Origin: Bacteroidia bacterium
GTDB lineage: Bacteria; Bacteroidota; Bacteroidia; Bacteroidales; Azobacteroidaceae
DNA: 34,730 bases
NCBI GenBank assembly: GCA_025999115.1
Contig: BNWW01000023.1
Coordinates: 1 to 34,730, forward strand
Direction: 5' to 3'
Positions 16,047-24,377 of the stretch are shown piece after piece. The notes under the pieces were generated by a model. That model did no database searches. It was given only the letters and a program-made list of their open reading frames with translations, and had not been told where the DNA came from. The position numbers and the translations under genes were made by a program. Every line of letters begins with the position of its first letter. Positions within the stretch are counted from its first letter, which is position 1.

Positions 16047-16286
16047 TTTGTTCAATTATCAACTATTTAATTAATCTCTATCTTATTACCAAAACTCATC
16101 ATTGTCAAATTCAATTTCACAAATTGGATGTGAATAAAATCGTGTCCATACTTTTTCATCCGCCTGCATCGGGAAAACACGATGGTTACGCCTTTACAAG
16201 GCACTGTGGGGCAGGGGCATTTCCCTGATGTTCAGTTCACAAAAGTAATGCAAATATTTGATTTTGCAAAGTCGAGTTTGCAAATT
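16047..16286. other. Spacer with a possible gene remnant
   Basis: No intact gene. On the minus strand a short open stretch (about 16086-16178) reads 'VFPMQADEKVWTRFYSHPIC' and ends '...DNDEFW' at a stop, resembling the end of a real protein with the rest missing. I could not assign it to a family. Confidence 0.25.
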
Positions 16287-17363
16287 TCACTTTTTCTCCA
16301 TCAAAAACAAATACTCCAAATACCGCCCATCGCTATTAATCCACTCGTTCGTCCAACGCATATTACCCATCACGTGTTTTTTATGGTCTATTTCGATGGC
16401 TTTCAAAAGTTTACCATTATCAGCGATAATGTTTGTCAATTCCGATTTGGTGGTGCGGCCGCCGGAACTGTATGACAACAAAATGTACCGCGCTTGTGTG
16501 CCGGCAATTAAACGATTCAAGGCTTCCATAGCGACAAACCGGCCGGTTTCGTTTTTACGAAATTCCTCAAAAACAGACGAGGAAACGTCATCGCGCGAAT
16601 CTTCCCGGCGGTTGGTTTTTCCGAATAAAGTAGGCCGGTCGTTCAAAATTACCGTTGTCCAGAGATGATAATACGAGGCGTAACGCACACGGCTCGACGG
16701 CATTTTCTCGTTATTGGAACCGTAAGGTGGGTCATAATACGCCAAATCGAAGGAATGATTTTTAATGGTATCAAAAATATCTCCCCGGAAGACTTCGTTT
16801 TTTGTATGATATTCAAGCCGCTTCGGTAATTTCAAAATCAAATCGTTGTGCGAGCGGGGCGACCAATCGGATAAATAGGCCGCATAATGCCCCAAGGTAC
16901 TATCCACAGAATCAAGCGCATAGATTAAGCTGGTCAGCAAAATGCAACGGTCTTCCCACACTAAATTCAGACGGTCGATTTCGTCGCGGACGGCATCTAA
17001 TTTTTGCGTGTTTTTCCGCTGAAACGGACGTTTGGATTGGGCCTCATCAGCGCCGTAATGTTCTGTAAACCAACCGTCGTAACCTTCTAAATGATTCAAA
17101 TAATCTATGATTTCCAAATAATAAGTGTCCGGTTTTTGGGATTTTAAATAACAAGTGGCAAAAACTTCCGACCAAGCGGAAATATCGTTGGCCGTGGTGT
17201 CGTGTCCCGATTGCGAAAACGCTTGCGAAACGCGCGTAGTACCGCTGAAACCGTCCAAAACCGTTTTTATTCCATCCAAACCGGAAATTGTTTCCAAGAT
17301 ATACGGAATCAATTTAAGTTTGGAACCGGCATATTTAATGCCTTCGGTTGAAATGGTTGTCAT
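16287..17363 (-). CDS. D12-class adenine-specific DNA methyltransferase
   Basis: A 358-residue N6-adenine methyltransferase of the Dam/DpnM (D12) type. Motif X is 'IKYAGSKLKLIPYI' (9-22), motif I 'DGFSGTTRVS' (37-46, SAM binding) and motif IV 'YYDPPYGS' (about 207-213, catalytic DPPY). The methylated sequence cannot be read from the protein. No restriction endonuclease gene is next to it, so it may be an orphan or regulatory methylase. It follows the AAA+ gene on the same strand with a 24-bp gap and probably shares its promoter. ATG start; the length is normal and no damage is seen. Confidence 0.88.
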   Translation of the reverse strand: MTTISTEGIKYAGSKLKLIPYILETISGLDGIKTVLDGFSGTTRVSQAFSQSGHDTTANDISAWSEVFATCYLKSQKPDTYYLEIIDYLNHLEGYDGWFTEHYGADEAQSKRPFQRKNTQKLDAVRDEIDRLNLVWEDRCILLTSLIYALDSVDSTLGHYAAYLSDWSPRSHNDLILKLPKRLEYHTKNEVFRGDIFDTIKNHSFDLAYYDPPYGSNNEKMPSSRVRYASYYHLWTTVILNDRPTLFGKTNRREDSRDDVSSSVFEEFRKNETGRFVAMEALNRLIAGTQARYILLSYSSGGRTTKSELTNIIADNGKLLKAIEIDHKKHVMGNMRWTNEWINSDGRYLEYLFLMEKK

Positions 17364-17387
17364 TTTCGTATCTTGTTGATTTACAAA

Positions 17388-18566
17388 TTAATACAAAAAA
17401 CCAAATAACCACAGCGGAATCACTTTCAATTCGCCCGTTTCGATGCCGTCGATGGCATAATAAGTGTCGACGTTGAATTTGCCGTTAATCTTGCTTCCCA
17501 CAGTGAATTGATATTGCCCGTCAATCAAAAAATGACAATGTTTGTCACAAGCGTTGACTTTGTAATCTTTATGCACCTGATTGTAGAAAAAGGTTTCCAT
17601 CAAAGCCTGCCGGTCGACATTAATCATCCGCGTAGCATACAGCAAATTCGGATTTTGAAGATACAATTTGGCCGGTTTTTTCGGAAATTCTTCGTCTTCG
17701 GGATACAAAAGATTTACTAAACGCGCATCTTTCAAATACTTAATGTAATTCATGACCGTAGCGCGCGAAGTATCAATATCCAAACTCAACTGGCTGACAT
17801 TGGGCGTTCCGGGCGCAGTAGTCGAAAGCAGATAGAGCAATTTGCGCATTTTCGGCAAATAACGTTGTTCGATTTGGTTGATATAAGCCACATCCACTTC
17901 GAGCATCATGTTCATGGTTTTCAGCAGGTTTTCTGAAAAATTACGTTTTTCGAGGTAAAACGGATAAAAACCGTGGTGAAAATAATCGTCCAAATAAGCT
18001 AATGGCTTGACTTTGGAAGAAATAGAATGAGCGATTTCGGCATGATTCCGTAAAATATCATCCAAAGAATATGTCGGAAAATGCAGTCCCGTTTGCAATT
18101 CCAAAAACTCGCGAAACGAAAAACCGCGCAAATTGTAAGCCGAAACTTTTCCTATCAATGGCGAATCTTCGGTTTGCAAACGCATGACCGACGAACCGGT
18201 AAAAATAATTTTCAAATCGGGAAAATTATCGTAACAATACGCCAACTCCAAAGCCCAATCGGGATACTTAAATACTTGATCGATAAGCAAAACTTTGCCG
18301 CCGCGCATCCAAAATTCGCGCACAAAATCCTGAATCGTTTTTACCGAAAAATAAAAATTATTAAGGTTGATATACAAACATTCCTTATCGTAAAGCGGAA
18401 AATTTTCTTTGGCGTATTGCAATAAAAAACTCGTTTTCCCCACGCCTCGCGAACCCTTAATCCCTATCAAACGATCGTTCCAATCGATTTCATCCATCAA
18501 TTTCCGGCGAAGCGGTAAATCAGTATGCTCCACTAAATATTGATGTGTTTTATATAAAGAATCCAT
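17388..18566 (-). CDS. AAA+ ATPase with DUF4143 domain
   Basis: A 392-residue ATPase of the AAA_14/DUF4143 family common in Bacteroidetes. Walker A 'GSRGVGKT' is at 38-45, Walker B 'KVLLIDQV' at 91-98 and the sensor 'IFTGSS' at 121-126. A winged-helix-like part ('RATVMNYIKYLKDARLVNLL') is followed by the C-terminal DUF4143 nuclease-like fold ('NGKFNVDTYYAIDGIETGEL'). The usual Glu after the Walker B Asp is Gln here (Q97). Some Bacteroidetes members seem to share this, so it may be a subfamily trait. The cellular role of this family is unsettled. It is the first gene of a pair with the methyltransferase. Confidence 0.85.
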   Translation of the reverse strand: MDSLYKTHQYLVEHTDLPLRRKLMDEIDWNDRLIGIKGSRGVGKTSFLLQYAKENFPLYDKECLYINLNNFYFSVKTIQDFVREFWMRGGKVLLIDQVFKYPDWALELAYCYDNFPDLKIIFTGSSVMRLQTEDSPLIGKVSAYNLRGFSFREFLELQTGLHFPTYSLDDILRNHAEIAHSISSKVKPLAYLDDYFHHGFYPFYLEKRNFSENLLKTMNMMLEVDVAYINQIEQRYLPKMRKLLYLLSTTAPGTPNVSQLSLDIDTSRATVMNYIKYLKDARLVNLLYPEDEEFPKKPAKLYLQNPNLLYATRMINVDRQALMETFFYNQVHKDYKVNACDKHCHFLIDGQYQFTVGSKINGKFNVDTYYAIDGIETGELKVIPLWLFGFLY

Positions 18567-18598
18567 GATGTATAGCGTTACATTCTAATTATTCGCTG

Positions 18599-18606
18599 CA
18601 AAGTTA
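18599..18606 (-). promoter_or_regulatory. -7 box TAACTTTG for the ATPase-methylase pair
   Basis: Full match to TAnnTTTG on the minus strand, 33 bp before the ATPase ATG. The next gene (barrel protein) is divergent with its own box at 18659-18666. Confidence 0.6.
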
Positions 18607-18658
18607 CAAAATTATTTAAAAATTGCAAAGTAAAGATAGCAAAACAGAAGATTTTTCA

Positions 18659-18666
18659 TATATTTG
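18659..18666 (+). promoter_or_regulatory. -7 box TATATTTG for the barrel gene
   Basis: TATATTTG matches the consensus and lies 25 bp before the ATG at 18692. Confidence 0.55.
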
Positions 18667-18691
18667 CCGATGATTTAGGGGCAAAGAAGTT

Positions 18692-20488
18692 ATGAATATG
18701 CGTCGAGCGTGTATGTTTCTGCTGTTCGTTTTTGGAGCAAGCCTTTGTTCCAATGCACAAGTGTGTCCGCCCGAAACCCACCAAGATTCCGTTTCGAATT
18801 TGATTTACAAGAATATACGCAACTATTCGCAGAAAAATAAATTGTCGCGCGAACTTTACCGTTTGTTTTTCCACACACCTGATACCCTCATTGTAAAACC
18901 CAAACCGCAAGGCTGGTACGAAAATGCGGAAGGCAAAATTATTCGTAACATTCGGATAATGACCCATAGCCCTTTTGATGTAACGGACAGCGTTAAATTT
19001 TTCTCGGAAGGAAATCTGAATAATATTGCCAATTACCTGCATCTGAATACGCAAAAATTTGTTCTTCACAATTTATTGATGTTTCGTCAAAACGAGGTGT
19101 TCGATTCGCTTCGGGTGCAAGAATCCGAACGTCTGTTGCGTAGCCAACGATATATTAACCGGGCGCGGATTGTGGCTTATCCCGTTGCCGGCACCGATTC
19201 GGTGGATGTGATTGTGCAGGAACGCGACGAGTTTTCGCTTATACCCGACGGCAGTATGTCATCTTCCACCTTCACTATCGGCATGAGGGAAACCAACTTG
19301 TTCGGTCTGGGACATCAAGCGAAGGTTGATTACGAGTGGGATTACAACGGACGGGTAAACAATTACGGTTACGAGTATAATGTACCCAATATTATGGGGA
19401 TTTATATCAGCGCCGACCTCATTTACCACTGGAATCCGGAGGACAGCAGCGAAGTCAAACGTCTTTCGTTTCATCGCCCGTTTTATTCGCCTTTGGCGCA
19501 TTGGGCGGGCGGTGCGGATATTTTGTATCAAGTGGAACGCCGGGGTTTTTATGTACCGGATTTGGAAACACGAGCGGGTCAGTCGCTTCGTTACGTGATT
19601 CAGCCGCTCCGTTACAATGTATATGATTTTTGGGGAGCGTATGCTCTCAAATTCAAAAACCGCAGCCGGAATCTTACTTTATCAACGCGCTATTATCATA
19701 TTGATTATAAGCGAAAACCGTTGCCCGAATATGATATTTACCACATTTACAGCCGGGAAAATCTGTTTCTCGCCGGCATCGGCTTTTCCGAACGCACTTA
19801 CCGTCAAGACGCCTATTTATTCCGTTTCGGTTATACGGAAGACGTGCCTGTGGGACAAGTGTACAGCATCACGGCGGGCATACAGAATAAAAACAACCTG
19901 CTTCGGCCTTATTTGGCAGTCAAAGCCGCTTCCGGGCAATATTTCAAACTGGGCTATTGGAGTTATGCTTTGGAATACGGTTCGTTTTTTGAGGGGAAGA
20001 CGATGGTGCAAGGTGTTGTCAAGGCAGAGTTGAATTATTTTACGCCGGTGGTGGAATTGGGTGAGTGGAAATTCCGGCAATTTTTAAAACCGCAAGCCGT
20101 TTTAGGCATTCGGCGCCTGCCTGTGGAACGGCTTATGCTCAACGGCAGCACCATATTGAGCGGAACCAACCAATTGGCGCTCACCGGTCAATCGCGTTTT
20201 TATATGCCTTGGAACTTGTGGGGTTTCCGTTTTGCACCCTATTTGGTCTATACCGCCGGCGTGTATGGCGATGACAACGGTTTTTCGCCTAAGCGCCTCT
20301 ATGTAGCAATGGACACAGGCATCCTGTTTCGCAACGACCATTTGGTTTTCAATTCCTTTGAATTTTCGTTTTCGTTTTTTCTTTATACGCCGGACAGCAA
20401 TATTTACCGGTTCAATTCTTATTCGGCGCGGGATTTGGGATTGCGGGATTTTGATATTGGGAAGCCGGGGAAGGTTTTGTTTGAGTGA
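18692..20488 (+). CDS. Outer-membrane barrel protein, Omp85/BamA-like
   Basis: A 598-residue exported protein. The signal peptide (1-22, 'CMFLLFVFGASLCSNA') is followed by a periplasmic part with POTRA-like strands at about 68-180 ('GKIIRNIRIMTHSPFDVTDS', 'NEVFDSLRVQESERLLRSQR', 'DSVDVIVQERDEFSLIP'), then about 400 residues rich in alternating aromatic beta strands, as in a 16-strand barrel ('TNLFGLGHQAKVDYEWDYNG', 'LRPYLAVKAASGQYFKLGYW'). This layout suits an Omp85-superfamily transporter or assembly factor, but it is not canonical BamA (one or two POTRA units only). It is a single gene that converges on the two tRNAs; its own promoter lies upstream. Confidence 0.75.
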   Translation: MNMRRACMFLLFVFGASLCSNAQVCPPETHQDSVSNLIYKNIRNYSQKNKLSRELYRLFFHTPDTLIVKPKPQGWYENAEGKIIRNIRIMTHSPFDVTDSVKFFSEGNLNNIANYLHLNTQKFVLHNLLMFRQNEVFDSLRVQESERLLRSQRYINRARIVAYPVAGTDSVDVIVQERDEFSLIPDGSMSSSTFTIGMRETNLFGLGHQAKVDYEWDYNGRVNNYGYEYNVPNIMGIYISADLIYHWNPEDSSEVKRLSFHRPFYSPLAHWAGGADILYQVERRGFYVPDLETRAGQSLRYVIQPLRYNVYDFWGAYALKFKNRSRNLTLSTRYYHIDYKRKPLPEYDIYHIYSRENLFLAGIGFSERTYRQDAYLFRFGYTEDVPVGQVYSITAGIQNKNNLLRPYLAVKAASGQYFKLGYWSYALEYGSFFEGKTMVQGVVKAELNYFTPVVELGEWKFRQFLKPQAVLGIRRLPVERLMLNGSTILSGTNQLALTGQSRFYMPWNLWGFRFAPYLVYTAGVYGDDNGFSPKRLYVAMDTGILFRNDHLVFNSFEFSFSFFLYTPDSNIYRFNSYSARDLGLRDFDIGKPGKVLFE

Positions 20489-20512
20489 GAGATAAACCTG
20501 TTTGCCTTTTTG

Positions 20513-20596
20513 TACTCGGAGCGGGACTTGAACCCGCACAACCGCTATGGTCACAAGATTTTAAGTCTTGCGTGTCTACCATTCCACCATCCGAGC
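20513..20596 (-). tRNA. tRNA-Leu (UAA)
   Basis: A full cloverleaf on the minus strand: acceptor GCTCGGA with TCCGAGT, anticodon stem CAAGA/TCTTG with loop CTTAAAA (anticodon TAA), a long variable arm (type II, as for Leu) and a T-loop GGTTCAAGTCC. The CCA end is not encoded. It is probably transcribed together with tRNA-Gly, 29 bp upstream. Confidence 0.95.
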
Positions 20597-20625
20597 AGAC
20601 CAATTAATTATTTGAAAAACGTGAG

Positions 20626-20698
<73 letters not shown>

Positions 20699-20788
20699 AT
20701 TTTCCGAAAATGCCTTCCATTTGGCATTTTGCGGCTGCAAAGATAAATACTTTTTTTTTTTCTGCAAATATTTTTGAGAAATAATCGT

Positions 20789-20796
20789 TACCTTTG
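20789..20796 (+). promoter_or_regulatory. -7 box TACCTTTG for maf
   Basis: Full consensus match, 18 bp before the ATG at 20815. It also rules out the more upstream non-ATG starts, which would lie on top of it. Confidence 0.6.
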
Positions 20797-20814
20797 TGTT
20801 TTAAATTAAAAATT

Positions 20815-21399
20815 ATGTTAGAAAATCTTTCTCAATACAAAATCATTTTAGGTTCGCAATCACCACGTAGACGCGAATTATTGTCAGGTTTGGACATCGC
20901 TTTTGAAGTAAAACCAATGCCCGATATCGAAGAATCTTATCCGCCAACACTCTGGAAAGAGGAAATTCCGGTATATATCGCCCGGGAAAAAGCAGATGCT
21001 TACAAATCCGTCATGAGCGACAATACTTTTCTGATTACGGCCGACACCATCGTTTGGTTAGCCGGAAAAGTCTATGGAAAACCGCAAAACGAAGAAGAAG
21101 CCCAAGCAATGCTCCGCATTTTATCCGGCCAAACTCATGAAGTAATTACCGGCGTTTGCCTCTCGACCAAAGAACGACAACAGGCTTTTTACGCCGTTTC
21201 GTTAGTCAAATTCGCCGAATTGGATGAAAATGAAATCGAATATTATGTCCGGAAATACCGCCCTTACGACAAAGCCGGCGCTTACGGCGTACAGGAATGG
21301 ATCGGCTATATCGGCGTGGAAAGCTTGAGCGGCTCGTTTTACAATGTCATGGGTTTGCCCGTTCGTTTGCTGTACAAATATTTGAAAGAATGGAAATGA
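20815..21399 (+). CDS. maf: Maf-family nucleoside triphosphate pyrophosphatase
   Basis: A 194-residue Maf protein, an enzyme that hydrolyses non-canonical or TTP/UTP-type nucleotides to monophosphates and acts in nucleotide pool cleaning. Signature: 'IILGSQSPRRRELLSGL' (residues 9-25, the phosphate loop S.SPRR..LL), 'YIAREKADAY', the catalytic 'LITADTIVWL' (Asp), 'GKPQNEEEAQAMLRILSGQT', 'HEVITGVCL', and 'YDKAGAYGVQEWIGYIGVE' near the C-terminus. The 'YGVQEW' form suits the YhdE-like (dTTP/UTP) group; this assignment is inference. ATG 20815 is used because the conserved part begins within 10 residues. Confidence 0.95.
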   Translation: MLENLSQYKIILGSQSPRRRELLSGLDIAFEVKPMPDIEESYPPTLWKEEIPVYIAREKADAYKSVMSDNTFLITADTIVWLAGKVYGKPQNEEEAQAMLRILSGQTHEVITGVCLSTKERQQAFYAVSLVKFAELDENEIEYYVRKYRPYDKAGAYGVQEWIGYIGVESLSGSFYNVMGLPVRLLYKYLKEWK

Positions 21400-21452
21400 A
21401 GCCTTTTTTGTTATTTTTACTTAAAACATAACTATATTTCACAAACTTTACT

Positions 21453-21460
21453 TACTTTTG
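21453..21460 (+). promoter_or_regulatory. -7 box TACTTTTG for the 221-residue barrel gene
   Basis: Full TAnnTTTG match, 32 bp before the ATG. Confidence 0.5.
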
Positions 21461-21492
21461 CCGAATTATAAATAAACAATGATTTTGAAGTT

Positions 21493-22158
21493 ATGAAGAA
21501 GTTTATTATCGCCTTATTGGCAATTGCAATGTGCCTTCCCTCGGTTAAGGCGCAAAAACACAAAGGAGAACAGGAAATTTCGGCGAATTACAGCGTATGG
21601 TCCACCACTGCCATGATGGCTGTTTTGAGCAATGTGATGGGTTCCATGTTAACTTGGGGTATTTATACACCGGACAACATTGACAATTCGGCGGATATAG
21701 GATTAACTTACCGTTATTACTTGTCAAATCGCTTTGCGTTAGGCGCTTCGGCAATGTATATGAACAACAGTTACAACGCCATGCTCGTGGATGCTATTAA
21801 TAACGGTCAAGTTACAAGAAAACAAATCGGAAGTGGAATCACTCACTTTTACAAATTTTCACTCGAAGGCAAATTAGATTATTACAGAAACGATTGGTTT
21901 TCATGCTATGGCTTTTTAGGATTGGGTTTTGATATTATTAATACTAAATATACTCCCGATGACAATGCACTAAATGTAACGGGAGAAGATCAAGAGCAAA
22001 CCGATTTGATTCATTCAAAGCAAAACAACACTTTCCCGTGGCCGAACTTCCAAGTTACCCCGATCGGCCTCTCCGTAGGTAAAGATTTCGGCGGATTTTT
22101 AGATCTCGGTGTCGGCTACAAAGGCATTCTGAATCTGGGCGTTTACTATCGTTTCTAA
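21493..22158 (+). CDS. Small outer-membrane beta-barrel protein
   Basis: A 221-residue exported protein with a clear signal peptide (MKKFIIALLAIAMCLPSVKA, cleavage at ~20). The rest is a series of amphipathic strands ('YRYYLSNRFALGASAMYMNN', 'FYKFSLEGKLDYYRNDWFSC', 'VGKDFGGFLDLGVGYKGI') and ends 'LGVYYRF', with the C-terminal Phe typical of outer-membrane barrels. It resembles the outer-membrane protein beta-barrel (OMP_b-brl) group of about eight strands. No enzyme motif. Single gene with its own promoter and a strong terminator; function unknown. Confidence 0.8.
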   Translation: MKKFIIALLAIAMCLPSVKAQKHKGEQEISANYSVWSTTAMMAVLSNVMGSMLTWGIYTPDNIDNSADIGLTYRYYLSNRFALGASAMYMNNSYNAMLVDAINNGQVTRKQIGSGITHFYKFSLEGKLDYYRNDWFSCYGFLGLGFDIINTKYTPDDNALNVTGEDQEQTDLIHSKQNNTFPWPNFQVTPIGLSVGKDFGGFLDLGVGYKGILNLGVYYRF

Positions 22159-22172
22159 AAAACCGGTTTTTT
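22157..22172. terminator. Palindromic A6CCGGT6 terminator
   Basis: A perfect 16-bp palindrome AAAAAACCGGTTTTTT overlapping the stop codon region of the barrel gene. It would act on either strand. Confidence 0.55.
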
Positions 22173-22185
22173 AAGAAGAACTCCT

Positions 22186-22218
22186 AACGGTTTCGTTTTG
22201 AACGGAACCGTTATTTTT
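22186..22218 (+). terminator. Terminator before metG
   Basis: A 12-bp stem with one G-T pair (AACGGTTTCGTT with AACGGAACCGTT), 3-nt loop TTG, followed by ATTTTT. It insulates metG from the barrel gene. Confidence 0.75.
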
Positions 22219-22219
22219 A

Positions 22220-22227
22220 TACCTTTG
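22220..22227 (+). promoter_or_regulatory. -7 box TACCTTTG for metG
   Basis: Full consensus, 19 bp before the ATG, right after the terminator stem. Confidence 0.6.
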
Positions 22228-22246
22228 CGCCTGAAAAAATCATATT

Positions 22247-24373
22247 ATGAGTTATAAAAGAACCCTCATTACCTCTGCCCTGCCCTACGCCAACGGCCCC
22301 GTTCATATCGGACATCTGGCGGGCGTGTATGTTCCGGCGGATATTTATGCGCGTTACCTCCGTTTGAAAGGCGAAGAAGTATTGTTTATCGGCGGTTCCG
22401 ACGAACACGGCGTACCTATCGCCCTAAAAGCCAAAGCAGAAGGCATTACGCCGCAAGAAGTGGTCGATCGTTATCATTATATCATCAAAAAATCATTTGA
22501 AGATTTCGGGATTACGTTTGATATTTATTCGCGTACTTCGTCGGAAATTCATCACAAAACAGCCGCCGAATTTTTCCGGAAATTGTATGAGAAAGGTGAA
22601 TTTGTAGAAAAAACTTCCGAACAATATTACGACGAAGAAGCCCAACAATTTTTGGCCGACCGCTACATAACCGGCAAATGTCCCCATTGCGGCAATGAAC
22701 ACGCGTATGGCGACCAATGCGAAGCCTGCGGAACTTCGTTGAGTCCGTTGGAATTAATCGAACCGAAATCGGCCATTTCGGGCAGCGTACCCGTTCTGAA
22801 AAAAACCAAACATTGGTATTTGCCTTTGGATAAACACGAAAATTGGTTGCGAAAATGGATTTTGGAAGACCATAAAGAATGGAAATCCAATGTTTACGGA
22901 CAATGTAAATCGTGGCTCGATATGGGTCTGCAACCCCGCGCGGTGAGCCGCGATTTGGATTGGGGCGTTCCCGTACCGGTGGAAGGCGCCGAAGGAAAAG
23001 TGCTTTACGTTTGGTTCGACGCGCCGATCGGCTATATTTCCAACACCATCGAACATTCGCCCGCCGATTGGGAAAAATGGTGGAAAGACGAATCAACCAA
23101 GTTGGTGCATTTCATCGGGAAAGACAATATAGTGTTCCATTGCATCGTTTTTCCGGCGATGTTGAAAGCCGACGGTTCGTATATTTTGCCCGGCAATGTT
23201 CCCGCCAATGAATTTTTGAATTTGGAAGGCGATAAAATTTCCACTTCGCGCAATTGGGCGGTGTGGTTGCACGAATATTTGGAAGATTTCCCCGGCAAAC
23301 AAGACATCTTGCGTTATGTTTTAACCGCCAATGCTCCCGAAACAAAAGATAACGATTTTACTTGGAAAGATTTTCAAGCCCGGAATAATAATGAATTAGT
23401 GGCTATTTTGGGGAATTTTATCAATCGCGCTTTGGTATTGACGCATAAGTTTTTCGATGGAAAAGTTCCCGCTCGCGACGTATTAAACGATTACGACCAG
23501 CAAACGATTGCCGAATTTACGGAAGTGAAACGCGATTTGGAACATTATCTCGACCAATATCGTTTCCGCGACGCCTTAAAAGAAGCCATGAATTTGGCGC
23601 GCATCGGTAACAAATATTTAGCCGACACCGAGCCTTGGAAAGTTTTTAAAACCGATTCCAATCGCGCGGCGACTATTTTAAATATCGCCTTGCAGATTAC
23701 TGCGAATTTAGCGATTGCTTTTGAACCGTTTTTACCGTTTTCGGCAGAGAAACTGCGGAAAATGATAAATATGACGATTGGTCATTGTGCTTCTACTCTA
23801 CGTCATGGCGGGCTTGACCCGCAATCTTCTGAATTAGCGAGGGATTCCTGCTTTCGCAGGAATGACGGAGAAACGAATTGGAATGATTTAGGTAAAATTG
23901 ATTTATTAACTATGGGACACCCGCTGAATCAACCGGAATTATTATTTGAAAAAATCGAAGACGACGCCATCGAAGTCCAAATTCAAAAATTACAAACTTC
24001 CAAAAAAGCCAACGAATTGAAAAATCATCAAGCCAAACCCATAAAATCGAACATCGTTTTTGATGATTTCACAAAATTAGACATTCGCGTAGGTAAAGTG
24101 TTGGAATGTACCAAAGTTCCGAAAGCCGACAAATTACTGCAATTCAAAATCGACGACGGTTTGGGTGGACGAACGATCTTATCCGGCATCGCGCAACATT
24201 ACGCACCCGAAGAACTCATCGGCAAACAAATTTGTTTCATCGCAAATTTGGAACCGCGCAAAATCAAAGGCATCGAATCACAAGGAATGATCCTTTCGGC
24301 TGAAAATGCGGATGGGAGTTTGGCGGTGATTCAGCCGGCGCGGGAGGTTTTGGCGGGGAGTGAGGTGCTGTAA
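22247..24373 (+). CDS. metG: Methionyl-tRNA synthetase with an in-frame palindromic insert
   Basis: A 708-residue MetRS that charges tRNA-Met. HIGH motif 'HIGH' at 20-23, zinc knuckle CPHC...CEAC at about 145-162, KMSKS-type motif 'KISTS' near 330, an anticodon-binding helical domain, and a C-terminal tRNA-binding (Trbp111/OB) domain from about 600 ('[20 protein letters not shown]', '[13 protein letters not shown]'). Residues about 513-542 ('[20 protein letters not shown]' and following) are not MetRS sequence: they are encoded by a palindromic repeat (23801-23867) inserted in frame in the linker before the OB domain. All catalytic parts remain, so it is likely active. Stop lies 4 bp from the convergent proA stop. 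Confidence 0.97.
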   Translation: MSYKRTLITSALPYANGPVHIGHLAGVYVPADIYARYLRLKGEEVLFIGGSDEHGVPIALKAKAEGITPQEVVDRYHYIIKKSFEDFGITFDIYSRTSSEIHHKTAAEFFRKLYEKGEFVEKTSEQYYDEEAQQFLADRYITGKCPHCGNEHAYGDQCEACGTSLSPLELIEPKSAISGSVPVLKKTKHWYLPLDKHENWLRKWILEDHKEWKSNVYGQCKSWLDMGLQPRAVSRDLDWGVPVPVEGAEGKVLYVWFDAPIGYISNTIEHSPADWEKWWKDESTKLVHFIGKDNIVFHCIVFPAMLKADGSYILPGNVPANEFLNLEGDKISTSRNWAVWLHEYLEDFPGKQDILRYVLTANAPETKDNDFTWKDFQARNNNELVAILGNFINRALVLTHKFFDGKVPARDVLNDYDQQTIAEFTEVKRDLEHYLDQYRFRDALKEAMNLARIGNKYLADTEPWKVFKTDSNRAATILNIALQITANLAIAFEPFLPFSAEKLRKMINMTIGHCASTLRHGGLDPQSSELARDSCFRRNDGETNWNDLGKIDLLTMGHPLNQPELLFEKIEDDAIEVQIQKLQTSKKANELKNHQAKPIKSNIVFDDFTKLDIRVGKVLECTKVPKADKLLQFKIDDGLGGRTILSGIAQHYAPEELIGKQICFIANLEPRKIKGIESQGMILSAENADGSLAVIQPAREVLAGSEVL
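23801..23867. repeat. Palindromic element inside metG
   Basis: Outer arms CGTCAT/ATGACG enclose two hairpins: GCGGG/CCCGC (23808-23822) and ATTCCTGC/GCAGGAAT (23844-23863, loop TTTC). Sequences with this GTCAT...GCAGGAATGAC form are widely dispersed palindromes in bacteria. It is translated as '[20 protein letters not shown]' in the synthetase. Confidence 0.88.
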
Positions 24374-24377
24374 TCAG

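Noticed and set aside
16287..18566. Complete restriction-modification system
   Set aside because: There is a methyltransferase, but the adjacent gene is an AAA+/DUF4143 ATPase, and no endonuclease could be recognised.
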